DNA of 64,000 nt, taken from the NCBI RefSeq assembly GCF_036226445.1, contig NZ_CP108474.1, positions 4,340,001 through 4,404,000 on the forward strand, written 5' to 3'. Below the pieces are notes generated by a model. That model had not been told where the DNA came from. It saw only the letters and a program-made list of their open reading frames with translations, and did no database searches. Positions 49,363-58,727 of the stretch are shown piece after piece. The translations under genes and the position numbers were made by a program. The DNA is from Streptomyces sp. NBC_01255 (GTDB lineage Bacteria > Actinomycetota > Actinomycetes > Streptomycetales > Streptomycetaceae). Each line of letters opens with the position of its first letter. Within the stretch, counting starts at the first letter, position 1.

Positions 49363-50829
49363 TCAGCCCCGGCTCTTGAGAACCGCCTTCATGACGTCCT
49401 TCGCGATCGGGGCGGCCAGGCCGCCACCGCTGATGTCCTCGCGGTTGGTGCCCTCGGAGTCCTCGACGATCACGGCCACGGCGACCGGGGAGCCCTGGTC
49501 GGTCTTGGCATACGAGATGAACCAGGCGTACGGACGCTTGGCGTTCTTCTCGCCGTGCTGGGCGGTACCCGTCTTGCCGCCGACCTTGACGCCGTCCATG
49601 TTCAGGTCCGCGTTGCCGCCGGTGCCCTTGGAGACGACGTTCTCCATCATCTGCTGGAGCTTTTGGGCGTTCTCCGGGGAGACCGGCCGGCTCATCTCCT
49701 CCGGGTCGTTCTGCTTGATGACGTCGAGGTTCGGGGCGACCAGCTTGTCGACCATGTACGGCTTCATCAGCTTGCCGTCGTTGGCGATCGCCGCCGTGAC
49801 CATCGCCATCTGGAGCGGGGTGGTCGCGGTGTTGAACTGGCCGATGGAGGAGAGCGCGTTGCCGCCGCGGTCCATCTGCTTGTCGTAGACGGAGGCGGCG
49901 GAGCGGACCGGAGTGAACTGCTCGGCGTTGAAACCGAACTTCTCGGCCATCTCCACCATCTTGTCGCGACCGACGTCGTCACCGAGCTTCGCGAAGACCG
50001 AGTTGCAGGAGATCCGCAGCGCCTCGTTGAGGCTCGCGTTGGCACAGCCGCCCGAGTGGTTCTTCATCGGGACCGTGGAGAGCGGGATCTTCCAGCCCTC
50101 GGGGGTCTCGGTCGCCGCGTTGATGTCGGTGACCTTGCCGGCCTCCAGCGCCGCGGCGGCGGTGACGACCTTGAAGACGGAGCCGGGCGGGTAGATCTCG
50201 CGGATCGCGCGGTTCTGCTTCGGCTTGTTCTTGTCCTTCTCCAGCGCGACCCAGGCCTTCTCGTCCTTGCCGGAGTAGCCGGCGAACGAGCTGGGGTCGT
50301 ACGAGGGGGTGGACGCGAGCGCCAGGATCTTGCCGGTGGACGGCTCGATGGCGACGACGGCGCCGGTGTTGTTCCCGAGACCCTTGTAGGCGGCCTTCTG
50401 CGCGGCCCCGCTGAGGGTGGTGACGACGTCGCCACCCTTCTTCTTCTCGCCGGTGAACATGGCGAGCGTGCGGTCGAAGAACAGCCGGTCGTCGTTGCCG
50501 GTGAGGATGCCGTCCTCGATCTTCTCGATCTGGTTGGCGTCGTAGGCCTGCGAGGCGTAGCCGGTGACCGGGGCCCACATGGGGCCGTCGGTGTAGGTGC
50601 GCTTGTACTTGAAGTACTCGTCCTTCGAGTCGACGGAGCCGGTGATCGGCTTGCCGTCGACAATGATGTTTCCGCGCTCGTTCGCGTACCGCTCGATCCG
50701 GACACGGGTGTTCTTGGGATGCGAGGTCAGCTCGTCGGCGCGGACGAACTGTACCCAGTTGTCCCGCAGGAGCAGGGCGAGGATGAGCAGGCCGCAGAAG
50801 ATCGCGACCCGGCGCAGCGGCTTGTTCAC
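49363..50829 (-). CDS. pbpA: Class B penicillin-binding protein PbpA
   Basis: 488 residues. N-terminal membrane helix (VAIFCGLLILALLL). Transpeptidase motifs are S217-x-x-K220 (PPGSVFK), S274-C-N276 and K419-T-G421 (GGKTGTAQ). It is short for the family, as usual for actinobacterial PbpA. It starts 4 bp inside the end of rodA (ATGA), so the SEDS glycosyltransferase and its PBP are coupled. Confidence 0.95.
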   Translation of the reverse strand: MNKPLRRVAIFCGLLILALLLRDNWVQFVRADELTSHPKNTRVRIERYANERGNIIVDGKPITGSVDSKDEYFKYKRTYTDGPMWAPVTGYASQAYDANQIEKIEDGILTGNDDRLFFDRTLAMFTGEKKKGGDVVTTLSGAAQKAAYKGLGNNTGAVVAIEPSTGKILALASTPSYDPSSFAGYSGKDEKAWVALEKDKNKPKQNRAIREIYPPGSVFKVVTAAAALEAGKVTDINAATETPEGWKIPLSTVPMKNHSGGCANASLNEALRISCNSVFAKLGDDVGRDKMVEMAEKFGFNAEQFTPVRSAASVYDKQMDRGGNALSSIGQFNTATTPLQMAMVTAAIANDGKLMKPYMVDKLVAPNLDVIKQNDPEEMSRPVSPENAQKLQQMMENVVSKGTGGNADLNMDGVKVGGKTGTAQHGEKNAKRPYAWFISYAKTDQGSPVAVAVIVEDSEGTNREDISGGGLAAPIAKDVMKAVLKSRG

Positions 50830-52265
50830 GGACGGACCACCTGGGTCATCTCGGCGTCGGGGGACGGGGCGGGCGCGGGCGCCGGACGGCGCGCCGTGTC
50901 GCTGATCCGGATCAGGATGCCGATCAGTGCCCAGTTGGCGATCACTGAGGAACCGCCGTACGCGAGGAACGGCATGGTCATACCGGTGAGCGGGATGAGC
51001 CCCATCACGCCGCCGGCGACGACGAAGATCTGGAGCGCGAAGGCGCCGGAGAGGCCCATCGCGAGCAGCTTGCCGAAGGGGTCACGGGCGGCGAGGGCGG
51101 TGCGGACACCGCGCTCGACGATCAATCCGTAGAGGAGCAGGAAGACCATGACGCCGGCCAGCCCGAGCTCCTCACCGACCGTGGCGAAGATGAAGTCGGA
51201 GTTGGCGGCGAACTGGATCAGGTCCGAGTTGCCCTGGCCGAGACCGGTGCCGAGGATGCCGCCCGAGCCGAAGGACATCAGCACCTGCGTCATCTGGTCG
51301 CAGGCGTTCAGCATGTTCTGGTCGGTGGCCGTCTCCAGACAGCCGAAGGGGTCGAGCCAGGCCGCCACACGGGACTTCACGTGGCTGGCCGTGGAGCCGA
51401 CGACCGCCGCACCGGCGACTGCCATCAGCAGACCCATGACGATCCAGCTGGTCCGCTCCGTCGCCACGTACAGCATGATCACGAAAATGCCGAAGAACAG
51501 CAGCGACGTACCGAGGTCGTTCTCGAAGACCAGGATGAGGAGGCTGACCGCCCAGATCGTGAGGATCGGGCCGAGGTCACGGCCGCGCGGCAGGTAGAGC
51601 CCCATGAAGCGGCGGCTGGCCAGGGCCAGAGCGTCCCGCTTCACCATCAGGTAGCCGGAGAAGAACACTGCCAGGACCAGCTTGGCGAACTCGCCGGGCT
51701 GGATCGAGAAGCCGCCGATGCGGATCCAGATCTTGGCACCGAAGACATCCGCGCCGAGGCCCGGGACCAGCGGGAGCAGCAGCAGGATGAGCGAGACCAC
51801 CATGGAGATGTACGTGTAGCGCTGCAGGACGCGGTGGTCCTTCAGGAGCAGCAGCACGCCCACGAACATGGCGATGCCGATCGCCGAGTACATCATCTGG
51901 CTTGGCGCGTCGGGGCTGAAGGTGCCGTAGCGGCGCATCGACGTGGCGATCAGCCGAGGCGACTGGTCCAGCCGCCAGATCAGTACCAGGCCCATGCCGT
52001 TGAGCAAGGTCGCCAGGGGCAGCAGCAGCGGATCCGCGTACGGGGCCCACTTGCGCACCACGAGGTGGGCGACGGCAGCGAGCAGCGCCAGGCCGAGTCC
52101 GTACCCCAGCATGCCGGCCGGGACCTTGCCGTCCATGGCCAGGCCCACGTTGAGGTACGCGAACACCGGGATGACGACGGCGAACGCGAGCAGCGCCAGC
52201 TCGGTGTTGCGGCGGCTCGGCGCCTCGATCGCGCCGATGGTGGTCGTGTTGGTGACAACGCTCAT
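50826..52265 (-). CDS. rodA: FtsW/RodA/SpoVE-family peptidoglycan glycosyltransferase
   Basis: 479 residues with about 10-12 TM helices. Conserved segments are GAKIWIRIGGFSIQPGEFAK, LIFENDLGTSLLFFGIF-like VFENDLGTSLLFFGIFVIML, and VGEELGLAGVMVFLLLY near the C-terminus. SEDS polymerase. RodA versus FtsW is decided from the pknB-cluster context; either name is possible. Confidence 0.92.
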   Translation of the reverse strand: MSVVTNTTTIGAIEAPSRRNTELALLAFAVVIPVFAYLNVGLAMDGKVPAGMLGYGLGLALLAAVAHLVVRKWAPYADPLLLPLATLLNGMGLVLIWRLDQSPRLIATSMRRYGTFSPDAPSQMMYSAIGIAMFVGVLLLLKDHRVLQRYTYISMVVSLILLLLPLVPGLGADVFGAKIWIRIGGFSIQPGEFAKLVLAVFFSGYLMVKRDALALASRRFMGLYLPRGRDLGPILTIWAVSLLILVFENDLGTSLLFFGIFVIMLYVATERTSWIVMGLLMAVAGAAVVGSTASHVKSRVAAWLDPFGCLETATDQNMLNACDQMTQVLMSFGSGGILGTGLGQGNSDLIQFAANSDFIFATVGEELGLAGVMVFLLLYGLIVERGVRTALAARDPFGKLLAMGLSGAFALQIFVVAGGVMGLIPLTGMTMPFLAYGGSSVIANWALIGILIRISDTARRPAPAPAPSPDAEMTQVVRP

Positions 52266-52291
52266 GGTGGTGAAAGGCCCCCTACGGGTGC

Positions 52292-53785
52292 TTACTGCTT
52301 GCCGCAGTTCGAGGCCAGCTTCTGCTCCTCCGCGGTGAGGGTGGGACCCGGGGACGGAGCGGCTGTGGTGGGCTTGGAGTCAGGGGTGGCAGTGCCTTCC
52401 GGCGTCTCGGCCGGCGGCTTGCTCGCCTGGTCCGCGGCCTTCTCGGCGGCGGCGCGGCGCTGCTCGGTCTTCTTGCAGGCCGAGGCCTGCGCCGCCAGCT
52501 CGGAGATCTTCGTCTCGGCCTTGCCGAGGTTGCCGCCCGCGATCGTGTCCTCGACCTGCTTCCGCTGGTAGGCGGGGAGGTACTTGAGTTCGATCTCGGG
52601 GTGGTCCTTCTCGACCTTAGACAGCGAGACCCAGGCCAGGTCCTGGCTGATGCCCTGGTAGAGCGCCACGTGCTGGTCCTTGGAGCCGACGAAGTACTGC
52701 GTCTGCGTCCACCGCCAGCCGCCGTAGAGCCCGCCGCCGACGACGGCGAGGGCCAGGACGAGGAAGAAGGAGCGCTTGAGCCACTTGCGGCCCGTGCGCG
52801 GCTTGACGAAGTCGTCGTCCGTGTACGACTCGAAGGAGCCCTGCGGCGGCATGCCGCCGTAGCCGTGGTCGTCGCCGCTGCCGGGCGGACCGAAGCCGCC
52901 GGCGGGCGGCTGCTGGTGCGGGGCCGGGCGGCCGAGGCCGGAGGCGCGGCCGGCGGGGGTCTGCATCGCCCCGCCGTCGTTCAACTGGGCGGCCTGGTTC
53001 TCGGCGACCGCGCCCACGATGACCGGGGTGTCGCTGAGGTGACCGGCAAGGGTGTCGCCGCCGTCGACGTCGAGGACGTCGGCGATGATCACCGTGATGT
53101 TGTCGGGGCCACCGCCGCGCAGCGCGAGCTGGATCAGCTCCTGCACGGTCTCCTGCGGGCCCTGGTAGCTGGCGAGCGTGTCCTCGAGGGTCTGGTGGGA
53201 GACCACGCCGGACAGGCCGTCGGAGCAGATCAGATAGCGGTCGCCGGCCCGGACCTCGCGGATCGAGAGATCGGGTTCGACGTGGTCACCGCTGCCGAGC
53301 GCGCGCATGAGGAGCGAACGCTGCGGGTGGGTGGTGGCCTCTTCCTCGGTGATCCGGCCCTCGTCGACGAGGCGCTGGACCCACGTGTGGTCCTGCGTGA
53401 TCTGGGTGAGGACACCGTCACGGAGCAGGTAGGCGCGCGAGTCGCCGACGTGCACGAGGCCGAGGCGCTGGCCGGTCCACAGCAGGGCCGTGAGCGTCGT
53501 GCCCATGCCCTCGAGCTGCGGGTCCTCCTCGACCATCATCCGCAGCTGGTCGTTGGCGCGCTGCACCGCCGTACCGAGCGAGGTGAGGATGTCGGAGCCG
53601 GGGACGTCGTCGTCGAGCGTGACGAGGGTGGAGATCACCTCGGAGGAGGCGACCTCACCGGCGGCCTGGCCGCCCATGCCGTCGGCGATGGCGAGCAGCC
53701 GGGGGCCGGCGTAGCCGGAGTCCTCGTTGCCCTCGCGGATCATGCCCTTGTGGGAGCCCGCGGCGAAACGCAGGGACAGAGTCAT
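52292..53785 (-). CDS. pstP: PP2C-family serine/threonine phosphatase PstP
   Basis: 497 residues from ATG 53785. PP2C domain 1-240: GNEDS, IADGMGG, GMGTTLTALL, VHVGDSRAYLLRDG, ICSDGLSGVVS, GGGPDNITVI, giving all metal ligands. A disordered linker, one TM helix (SFFLVLALAVVGGGLYGGW) and a ~140-residue exported domain ending in a Pro/Ala/Thr-rich tail follow. It reverses PknB phosphorylation. Confidence 0.95.
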   Translation of the reverse strand: MTLSLRFAAGSHKGMIREGNEDSGYAGPRLLAIADGMGGQAAGEVASSEVISTLVTLDDDVPGSDILTSLGTAVQRANDQLRMMVEEDPQLEGMGTTLTALLWTGQRLGLVHVGDSRAYLLRDGVLTQITQDHTWVQRLVDEGRITEEEATTHPQRSLLMRALGSGDHVEPDLSIREVRAGDRYLICSDGLSGVVSHQTLEDTLASYQGPQETVQELIQLALRGGGPDNITVIIADVLDVDGGDTLAGHLSDTPVIVGAVAENQAAQLNDGGAMQTPAGRASGLGRPAPHQQPPAGGFGPPGSGDDHGYGGMPPQGSFESYTDDDFVKPRTGRKWLKRSFFLVLALAVVGGGLYGGWRWTQTQYFVGSKDQHVALYQGISQDLAWVSLSKVEKDHPEIELKYLPAYQRKQVEDTIAGGNLGKAETKISELAAQASACKKTEQRRAAAEKAADQASKPPAETPEGTATPDSKPTTAAPSPGPTLTAEEQKLASNCGKQ

Positions 53786-53872
53786 GCGCACCTGCCCTGT
53801 CGACGCTGCATCGGGGTACAGCCGGTCTCGACCCACACTGCCCACCCTCCGGTCGCTCCGCTCATTGTCGTA

Positions 53873-54397
53873 CTACTTCCGCAGCTCGATGACGGTCTTG
53901 CCGATGCGAATCGGCGCGCCCAGCGGAACCGGAGTGGCGGTGGTGAGGCGGGTCCGGTCGAGATAGGTGCCGTTCGTGGACCCGAGATCCTCGACGATCC
54001 ACTGGCCGTCCCGGTCCGGGTAGATCCTGGCGTGCCGGCTGGACGCGTAGTCGTCGTCCAGCACGATCGTCGAATCGTGCGCCCTGCCCAGCGTGATCGT
54101 CTGGCCCTGGAGGGCGACGGTGGTGCCGGTGAGGGTGCCCTCGGAGACGACCAGCTTGGTCGGGGCGCCACGGCGCTGCCGCCCGCCCGCAGTGGGCTGC
54201 TGCCCACGCTGCTGCGGCGGCGCGGCGGCCTGCTGGCGCGCGTTCTGCTGCGGCCGGGCGTCCTGGCGCCGTGAACCGCGCTGCGTCACCCGCGTTCCGA
54301 ACAGGTCGCTACGGATGACCTGGACGGCCACGATGACGAACAGCCACAGAACGGCCAGGAAACCCAACCGCATGACCGTCAGGGTCAGCTCTGACAT
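53873..54397 (-). CDS. fhaB: FHA-domain membrane protein FhaB (FipA partner)
   Basis: 174 residues. N-terminal TM helix (MRLGFLAVLWLFVIVAVQVI), Gln/Arg/Pro-rich linker, FHA domain about 80-174 with the phospho-Thr binding residues in LGRAHDSTIVLDDDYASSRH and STNGTYLDRTRL. It reads PknB-phosphorylated partners at the membrane. Lies 10 bp after fhaA. Confidence 0.95.
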   Translation of the reverse strand: MSELTLTVMRLGFLAVLWLFVIVAVQVIRSDLFGTRVTQRGSRRQDARPQQNARQQAAAPPQQRGQQPTAGGRQRRGAPTKLVVSEGTLTGTTVALQGQTITLGRAHDSTIVLDDDYASSRHARIYPDRDGQWIVEDLGSTNGTYLDRTRLTTATPVPLGAPIRIGKTVIELRK

Positions 54398-54407
54398 TGC
54401 CCCCGCT

Positions 54408-55289
54408 TCACCCTTCGGCTTGCCGGTAAACGATGGTGGTACTACCCACGACGATCCGCGAGCCGTCGCGGAGCGTAGCGCGGGTGGTGTGCTGCCCGTC
54501 CACCACGATGCCGTTGGTGGATCCCAGATCCTGGATCGTCGAGGGCGTTCCGGTCCGGATCTCGCAGTGCCGGCGGGAGACGCCGGGATCGTCGATCCTC
54601 ACGTCCGCGTCGGTGCTGCGGCCGAGGACCAGGGTCGGGCGGGAGATCTGATGGCGGGTGCCGTTGATCTCGATCCAGCGGCGGACCTGGGAGCCTGCTC
54701 CGGCCCCGGAGCCCGTGCCGGGCATGGCCACGGGGCCGCCCGCCGGGCGTCCCGCGGCTGCCGTGGGCCGCTGGCCGGGGGCGCCGGGAGGAGGCGAGGC
54801 GGGCATGGGCGGGGCGCCGGCCGGGGGGTACCCGTAACCGCCGCGGCCCTGTGCCTGGCCCTGCTGCTGGTGGGGCTGCTGCTGTCCGGCCGCGGGCGGC
54901 TGCGGCTGTGACGTACTCGACGCGAGGGTGCGGCTGCGCACCCGGTAGAGACCGGTGTCGAGGTCGTCGGCCTTCTCCAGATGGACCTTGATCGGGCCCA
55001 TGAAGGTGTACCGCTGCTGCTTCGCGTAGTCCCGGACCAGGCCGGCGAGCTCGTCGCCCAGCTGACCCGAGTAGGGGCTGAGGCGCTCGTAGTCCGGCGT
55101 GCTCAGCTCCACGATGAAGTCGTTCGGGACGACGGTCCGCTCGCGGTTCCAGATCGTCGCGTTGTTGTCGCACTCGCGCTGGAGCGCGCCGGCGATCTCG
55201 ACGGGCTGGACCTCGGACTTGAAGACCTTGGCGAAGGTGCCGTTGACCAGACCTTCGAGGCGCTGCTCGAATCGCTTCAGGACTCCCAT
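54408..55289 (-). CDS. fhaA: FhaA: DUF3662 and FHA domain protein
   Basis: 293 residues. DUF3662 domain 1-125 (MGVLKRFEQRLEGLVNGTFA, VQPVEIAGALQRECDNNATI), a Gln/Pro-rich linker, and a C-terminal FHA domain (VLGRSTDADVRIDDPGVSRR, GSTNGIVVDG). ATG 55289 follows GGAGGAGG. In mycobacteria FhaA binds the phosphorylated MviN pseudokinase; a partner of that kind is encoded at 3731-5422. First gene of the operon. Confidence 0.96.
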   Translation of the reverse strand: MGVLKRFEQRLEGLVNGTFAKVFKSEVQPVEIAGALQRECDNNATIWNRERTVVPNDFIVELSTPDYERLSPYSGQLGDELAGLVRDYAKQQRYTFMGPIKVHLEKADDLDTGLYRVRSRTLASSTSQPQPPAAGQQQPHQQQGQAQGRGGYGYPPAGAPPMPASPPPGAPGQRPTAAAGRPAGGPVAMPGTGSGAGAGSQVRRWIEINGTRHQISRPTLVLGRSTDADVRIDDPGVSRRHCEIRTGTPSTIQDLGSTNGIVVDGQHTTRATLRDGSRIVVGSTTIVYRQAEG

Positions 55290-55820
55290 GGGGCACCTCC
55301 TCCGTCGTTGTCGTCCTGGTACTGCTTACTGATCGTATCCACGCGTCGGGAAATCGGCTGGTTCCCCTTCTCTGCCCTGTGGACGAGTGTCACCTCTCAC
55401 AGACCTTTCCCCCGGATCGTAGAGGTGGCCTGTGGACAGTGTCCCGCACCCGGCGGAGGGAGCGGCGGTGGGACGGGGGGTCCGGCCCCGGAGACCGAGT
55501 GCGGTCCGTCACCTTCCTCCCGTCTCCTTCCGTTCCACCCGTTCCCTCCCTTCCACCTGTTCCGCCCGTTCCATCCGTTCCATCCGTTCCACCCGGTCCT
55601 TCCGTTCCATCCCTTCGTTCCGTCTCCTTCGCTTTCCTGTCTCCCCTTCCTGTCCTTCCCCACTCGTTCCCTTCGGGGTCTCTCTCAGGCCTCCCTCTCT
55701 CCTTGTTCTGCGGGCGTGGGGGCGAAACAAGGGATGTGAATCCACGGTCTGCGACGTGCTAATCTTCAGATGTCGCCAGGCGCTCGCACCGAAAGGTGAG
55801 AGGGCAGGGAGGCCACCAAT
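55290..55820. promoter_or_regulatory. fhaA / tRNA-Leu intergenic region, 531 bp
   Basis: No gene seen. Two degenerate DnaA boxes on the minus strand are at 55378 and 55431. A pyrimidine-rich tract (about 55518-55625) repeats CCGTTCCAT/CCGTTCCAC in 9-10 bp steps. The tRNA-Leu promoter -10 TAATCT (55759-55764) lies in a sequence shared with the tRNA-Ile promoter. Confidence 0.6.
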
Positions 55821-55907
55821 GCGCGGGTGGCGGAATAGGCAGACGCGCTGGATTCAGGTTCCAGTGCCCGAAAGGGCGTGGGGGTTCAACTCCCCCCTCG
55901 CGCACCA
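55821..55907 (+). tRNA. tRNA-Leu (anticodon CAG)
   Basis: 87 nt including an encoded CCA. Acceptor GCGCGGG pairs with CTCGCGC, the anticodon stem CTGGA/TCCAG holds CAG at 55855-55857, and the long variable arm (GCCCGAAAGGGC) is of the class II type. Confidence 0.97.
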
Positions 55908-55910
55908 GAC

Positions 55911-55945
55911 GAAAGCCCCGTAGGTCATCGACCTACGGGGCTTTC
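55911..55945. terminator. tRNA-Leu terminator
   Basis: Perfect 16-bp stem GAAAGCCCCGTAGGTC with an ATC loop, 3 bp after the tRNA. Confidence 0.88.
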
Positions 55946-55980
55946 GCGTGTGTATCGCGGAATGTGAGCCTTCCCACGTC

Positions 55981-56035
55981 GGGTCCGGGTCGGGGTCGGG
56001 GTCGGGGTCGGGGAGTGGGTCCGGGGGCCGGGGTG
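55981..56035 (+). repeat. GGGTC/GGGGTC repeat, G-quadruplex candidate
   Basis: Four or more tandem GGGGTC units flanked by further GGG runs, 90 bp before the histidine kinase start. Confidence 0.75.
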
Positions 56036-56125
56036 CAGGGCGGGCCCGAGGTCGCGACTTTTGTCGTCGCGGGGCGAGACGAAAGACGGACGTCCGCGGG
56101 TGGGGTCGCTGCCTAGGGTGCGAGC

Positions 56126-57973
56126 GTGGACGTTATGTCGAAATCGGGGGACCCGGGCGCGAGCGGGAACGAGACCGGGAAACAGGTAGTGACGGGGACG
56201 GGGACGGGGCTCAGGGCCGGGATCGGGGTCAGGGTCGCCGCTTGGTGGGGATGGTTCGCCGTACCGGGACAGTGGTCGCGGCGCAGGACCGCCGGCGAGA
56301 TCTCGCTCGCCGTGGTCGTCGCTCTGCTCGCCGCCGGGAGCGAGGAGCTCCTGGGCGGTGAGGGCTGGCGGCTGGCCGGGGTCGCCGCCGGTGCCGCCGT
56401 GCTGTCGCTGCTGCGGCGCAGGCTGCCCGCGGGCGTGCTCGTCGCCGCCGCGGCGCTCGCTCCCTTCCTGCCGGGATTCGGGCCGCTGCTGATCGTGGTC
56501 AGCTGGTCGGCCGGCCGGTACATCGCGGGCGCCGGGCGGGCGCTGGCCGCGTTCATGGCCGCCTTCGTCCTGGACGTCGGGGGGACGCTCCTGGAGACCT
56601 GGGACCGGCAGCGGCTGCTCACGGTGGCCTTCCTCGCGACCCTCTACTACCTCGGCACCACCCTGGCGCCCGGGCTCGCCCACCGTTACTGGACCCAGCG
56701 GCGGACCCTGTTGCACGCCCTCCAGGAGCGCAACGCCCAGCTGCTGCGGGAGCGGACGATGGTGGCCTGGCAGGCGCGGCTGCGGGAGCGGCAGCGGATC
56801 GCCCAGGACATGCACGACAGCCTCGGGCACCAGCTGGCGCTGATCGCCGTGCACACGGGGGCCCTGGAGGTGGACCGGGAGCTGAGCGAGCGGCAGCGCG
56901 AGGTCGTCGGAGTCCTGCGGAACGCCTCGGTGACGGCGATGCACGAGCTGCGGGAGGTCGTCGGCATATTGCGCGACGGGATCGAGGCGACGGGAGGAAC
57001 GGCCTCGGCGCCCGCGCGGGCCGGGGACGAGACGGGGCGGGCGGCGCGGGGGACCGCCGGCATCGAGGGGCTCGTGGTGGCGGCCAGGGCGGCCGGAACC
57101 ACCGTCGGGCTGAGCCGGCTCGGGGAGGAGCGGTCACTGGCACCGGCCGCGGACCACGCCGCGTACAGAATCGTGCAGGAGGCGCTGACCAATGCCTACA
57201 AGTACGCGCCGGGGGCGCCGATCGCCGTCGAGCTGCGGTACGAGCCGGACACCTTCGTCGTGGAGGTCCTCAACGAGGCGTCGGCGGGCGGCCCGGCCAA
57301 AGACGTGGTGAGCGGCGGACAGGGGCTGACGGGACTCGCCGAGCGCGCGCGGCTGGTGGGCGGCATGTGTCACGCGGGTCCGGCCGACGGAGGTGGGTTC
57401 CGAGTGGCCGGGATGCTGCCGTACGGAGCGGCACCCGTCGCCGAGGCAGCGCCTTTGGTCGATGCCGCCGACGACTTCCGGCAGCAGTCGACGAGACCGC
57501 TGGTGGGCGATGGTCGTCCGGTCGTGGTCGGACCGGCCGACTGGACGTTCACGGAGCGGGAGCTGGCGATGGCGGTACGCGGGGGCAGAGGCAGGAGCAT
57601 GGGCGCAGGTGGCGGGGTCGCGCTGGGCTGCGGGATCGCCTTCGGTGCGGTCGTCCTGCTCGTGGTGGCGGCGGGTTTCGGTCTCTTCTTCATGATCGGT
57701 TCCTTGGAGAAGGGGATGATCGAACCCGAGCAGTACGACGGGGTGAAGGTCGGTATGACCGAGCGCGAGGTCCGCGACCGACTCCCGTCGGGCGACTCGA
57801 TCGCCACCGCGGGTCTGGGTGGCAAGGGGCCCGCGCGGCCGGAGGGCGCCGACTGTCTGCTGCTGCTCTCCTCGGAGACCGGTGAGTCCTTCGACGAGGA
57901 GCCCGTTTTCCGGTTCTGCTTCAAGGACGGCAAGCTGATCGAGAAGAAGTCGTACGTGGTCGAGCAGCGGTGA
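56126..57973 (+). CDS. Sensor histidine kinase with C-terminal TM helix and BamE-like exported domain
   Basis: 615 residues. N-terminal membrane region with about four to five helices (55-185), HisKA_3 with phospho-acceptor His230 (AQDMHDSLGHQ), HATPase_c about 335-435 (YRIVQEALTNAYKYAPGA, GGQGLTGLAERARLVGG). The extension is unusual: a TM helix at about 496-523, then ~85 exported residues (YDGVKVGMTEREVRDRLPSG, CFKDGKLIEKKSY) resembling the BamE/SmpA repeat fold. It is transcribed with the response regulator at 58013. GTG 56126 or ATG 56135 are both possible starts. Confidence 0.88.
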   Translation: MDVMSKSGDPGASGNETGKQVVTGTGTGLRAGIGVRVAAWWGWFAVPGQWSRRRTAGEISLAVVVALLAAGSEELLGGEGWRLAGVAAGAAVLSLLRRRLPAGVLVAAAALAPFLPGFGPLLIVVSWSAGRYIAGAGRALAAFMAAFVLDVGGTLLETWDRQRLLTVAFLATLYYLGTTLAPGLAHRYWTQRRTLLHALQERNAQLLRERTMVAWQARLRERQRIAQDMHDSLGHQLALIAVHTGALEVDRELSERQREVVGVLRNASVTAMHELREVVGILRDGIEATGGTASAPARAGDETGRAARGTAGIEGLVVAARAAGTTVGLSRLGEERSLAPAADHAAYRIVQEALTNAYKYAPGAPIAVELRYEPDTFVVEVLNEASAGGPAKDVVSGGQGLTGLAERARLVGGMCHAGPADGGGFRVAGMLPYGAAPVAEAAPLVDAADDFRQQSTRPLVGDGRPVVVGPADWTFTERELAMAVRGGRGRSMGAGGGVALGCGIAFGAVVLLVVAAGFGLFFMIGSLEKGMIEPEQYDGVKVGMTEREVRDRLPSGDSIATAGLGGKGPARPEGADCLLLLSSETGESFDEEPVFRFCFKDGKLIEKKSYVVEQR

Positions 57974-58012
57974 CGCTGTCCTCGGCCCCATCGCAGTCGT
58001 GGGGGAGTAGCT

Positions 58013-58672
58013 GTGGCAGGGCAGCCCATCAGGGTCGTGATCGCCGATGACGAGCCCCTGATCCGGGCCGGGATCCGGATGATCCTCATCTCGGACCCGG
58101 ACATCGAGGTGGTCGCCGAGGCGGCCGACGGCCGGGCGGCCGTCGAGGCGGCGCGGGCGCACGCCGCCGACGTGGTGCTGCTCGACATCCAGATGCCGGT
58201 GCTCGACGGCCTCTCCGCGCTGCCGGAGCTGCGGCGGGCCGCACCGGCGGCCCGGGTGATCGTCCTGACGACCTTCGGCGAGCGGGAGAACGTGCTGCGG
58301 GCCCTGGAGCACGGGGGTGCCGGGTTCCTGCTCAAGGACACGGCGCCGGCCGAGCTGATCAGGGCGGTGCGAGCGGCGGCGGCGGGGGACGCCTATCTGT
58401 CGCCGGCGGCGACCCGGCACGTGGTGGAGCGGCTCGCCACGGGCCGGGAGGCCGCGCGGTCCGAGCAGGCGCGGGTGCGGGTGGCGGCGCTGAGCGAGAA
58501 GGAGCGCGAGGTGTTGGCCGTGCTCGGGGAGGGGCTCTCCAACGCGGACGCGGGCCGACGGCTGCACATGAGCGAGGCCACGGTGAAGACGTACGTGAGC
58601 CGGATCCTGGCCAAGCTGGACTGCGAGAACCGGGTGCAGGCGGCGCTGCTGGCCCGGGACGCGGGGCTGTAG
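58013..58672 (+). CDS. NarL/LuxR-family response regulator
   Basis: 219 residues. Receiver domain with acidic pocket IADDEPL and phospho-acceptor Asp in VVLLDIQMPVLDG; Thr and Lys switch residues in VLTTFGE and FLLKDTAPAEL. LuxR HTH 150-215 (LSEKEREVLAVLGEGLSNAD, SEATVKTYVSRILAKLD). GGGGGAG lies 6 bp before GTG 58013. Partner of the upstream kinase. Confidence 0.95.
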   Translation: MAGQPIRVVIADDEPLIRAGIRMILISDPDIEVVAEAADGRAAVEAARAHAADVVLLDIQMPVLDGLSALPELRRAAPAARVIVLTTFGERENVLRALEHGGAGFLLKDTAPAELIRAVRAAAAGDAYLSPAATRHVVERLATGREAARSEQARVRVAALSEKEREVLAVLGEGLSNADAGRRLHMSEATVKTYVSRILAKLDCENRVQAALLARDAGL

Positions 58673-58727
58673 CCCCTCGCCGGAGGGGACGGGGGCCAGG
58701 TGGGACGGGTGCGCTCGGGAGGGCGGG

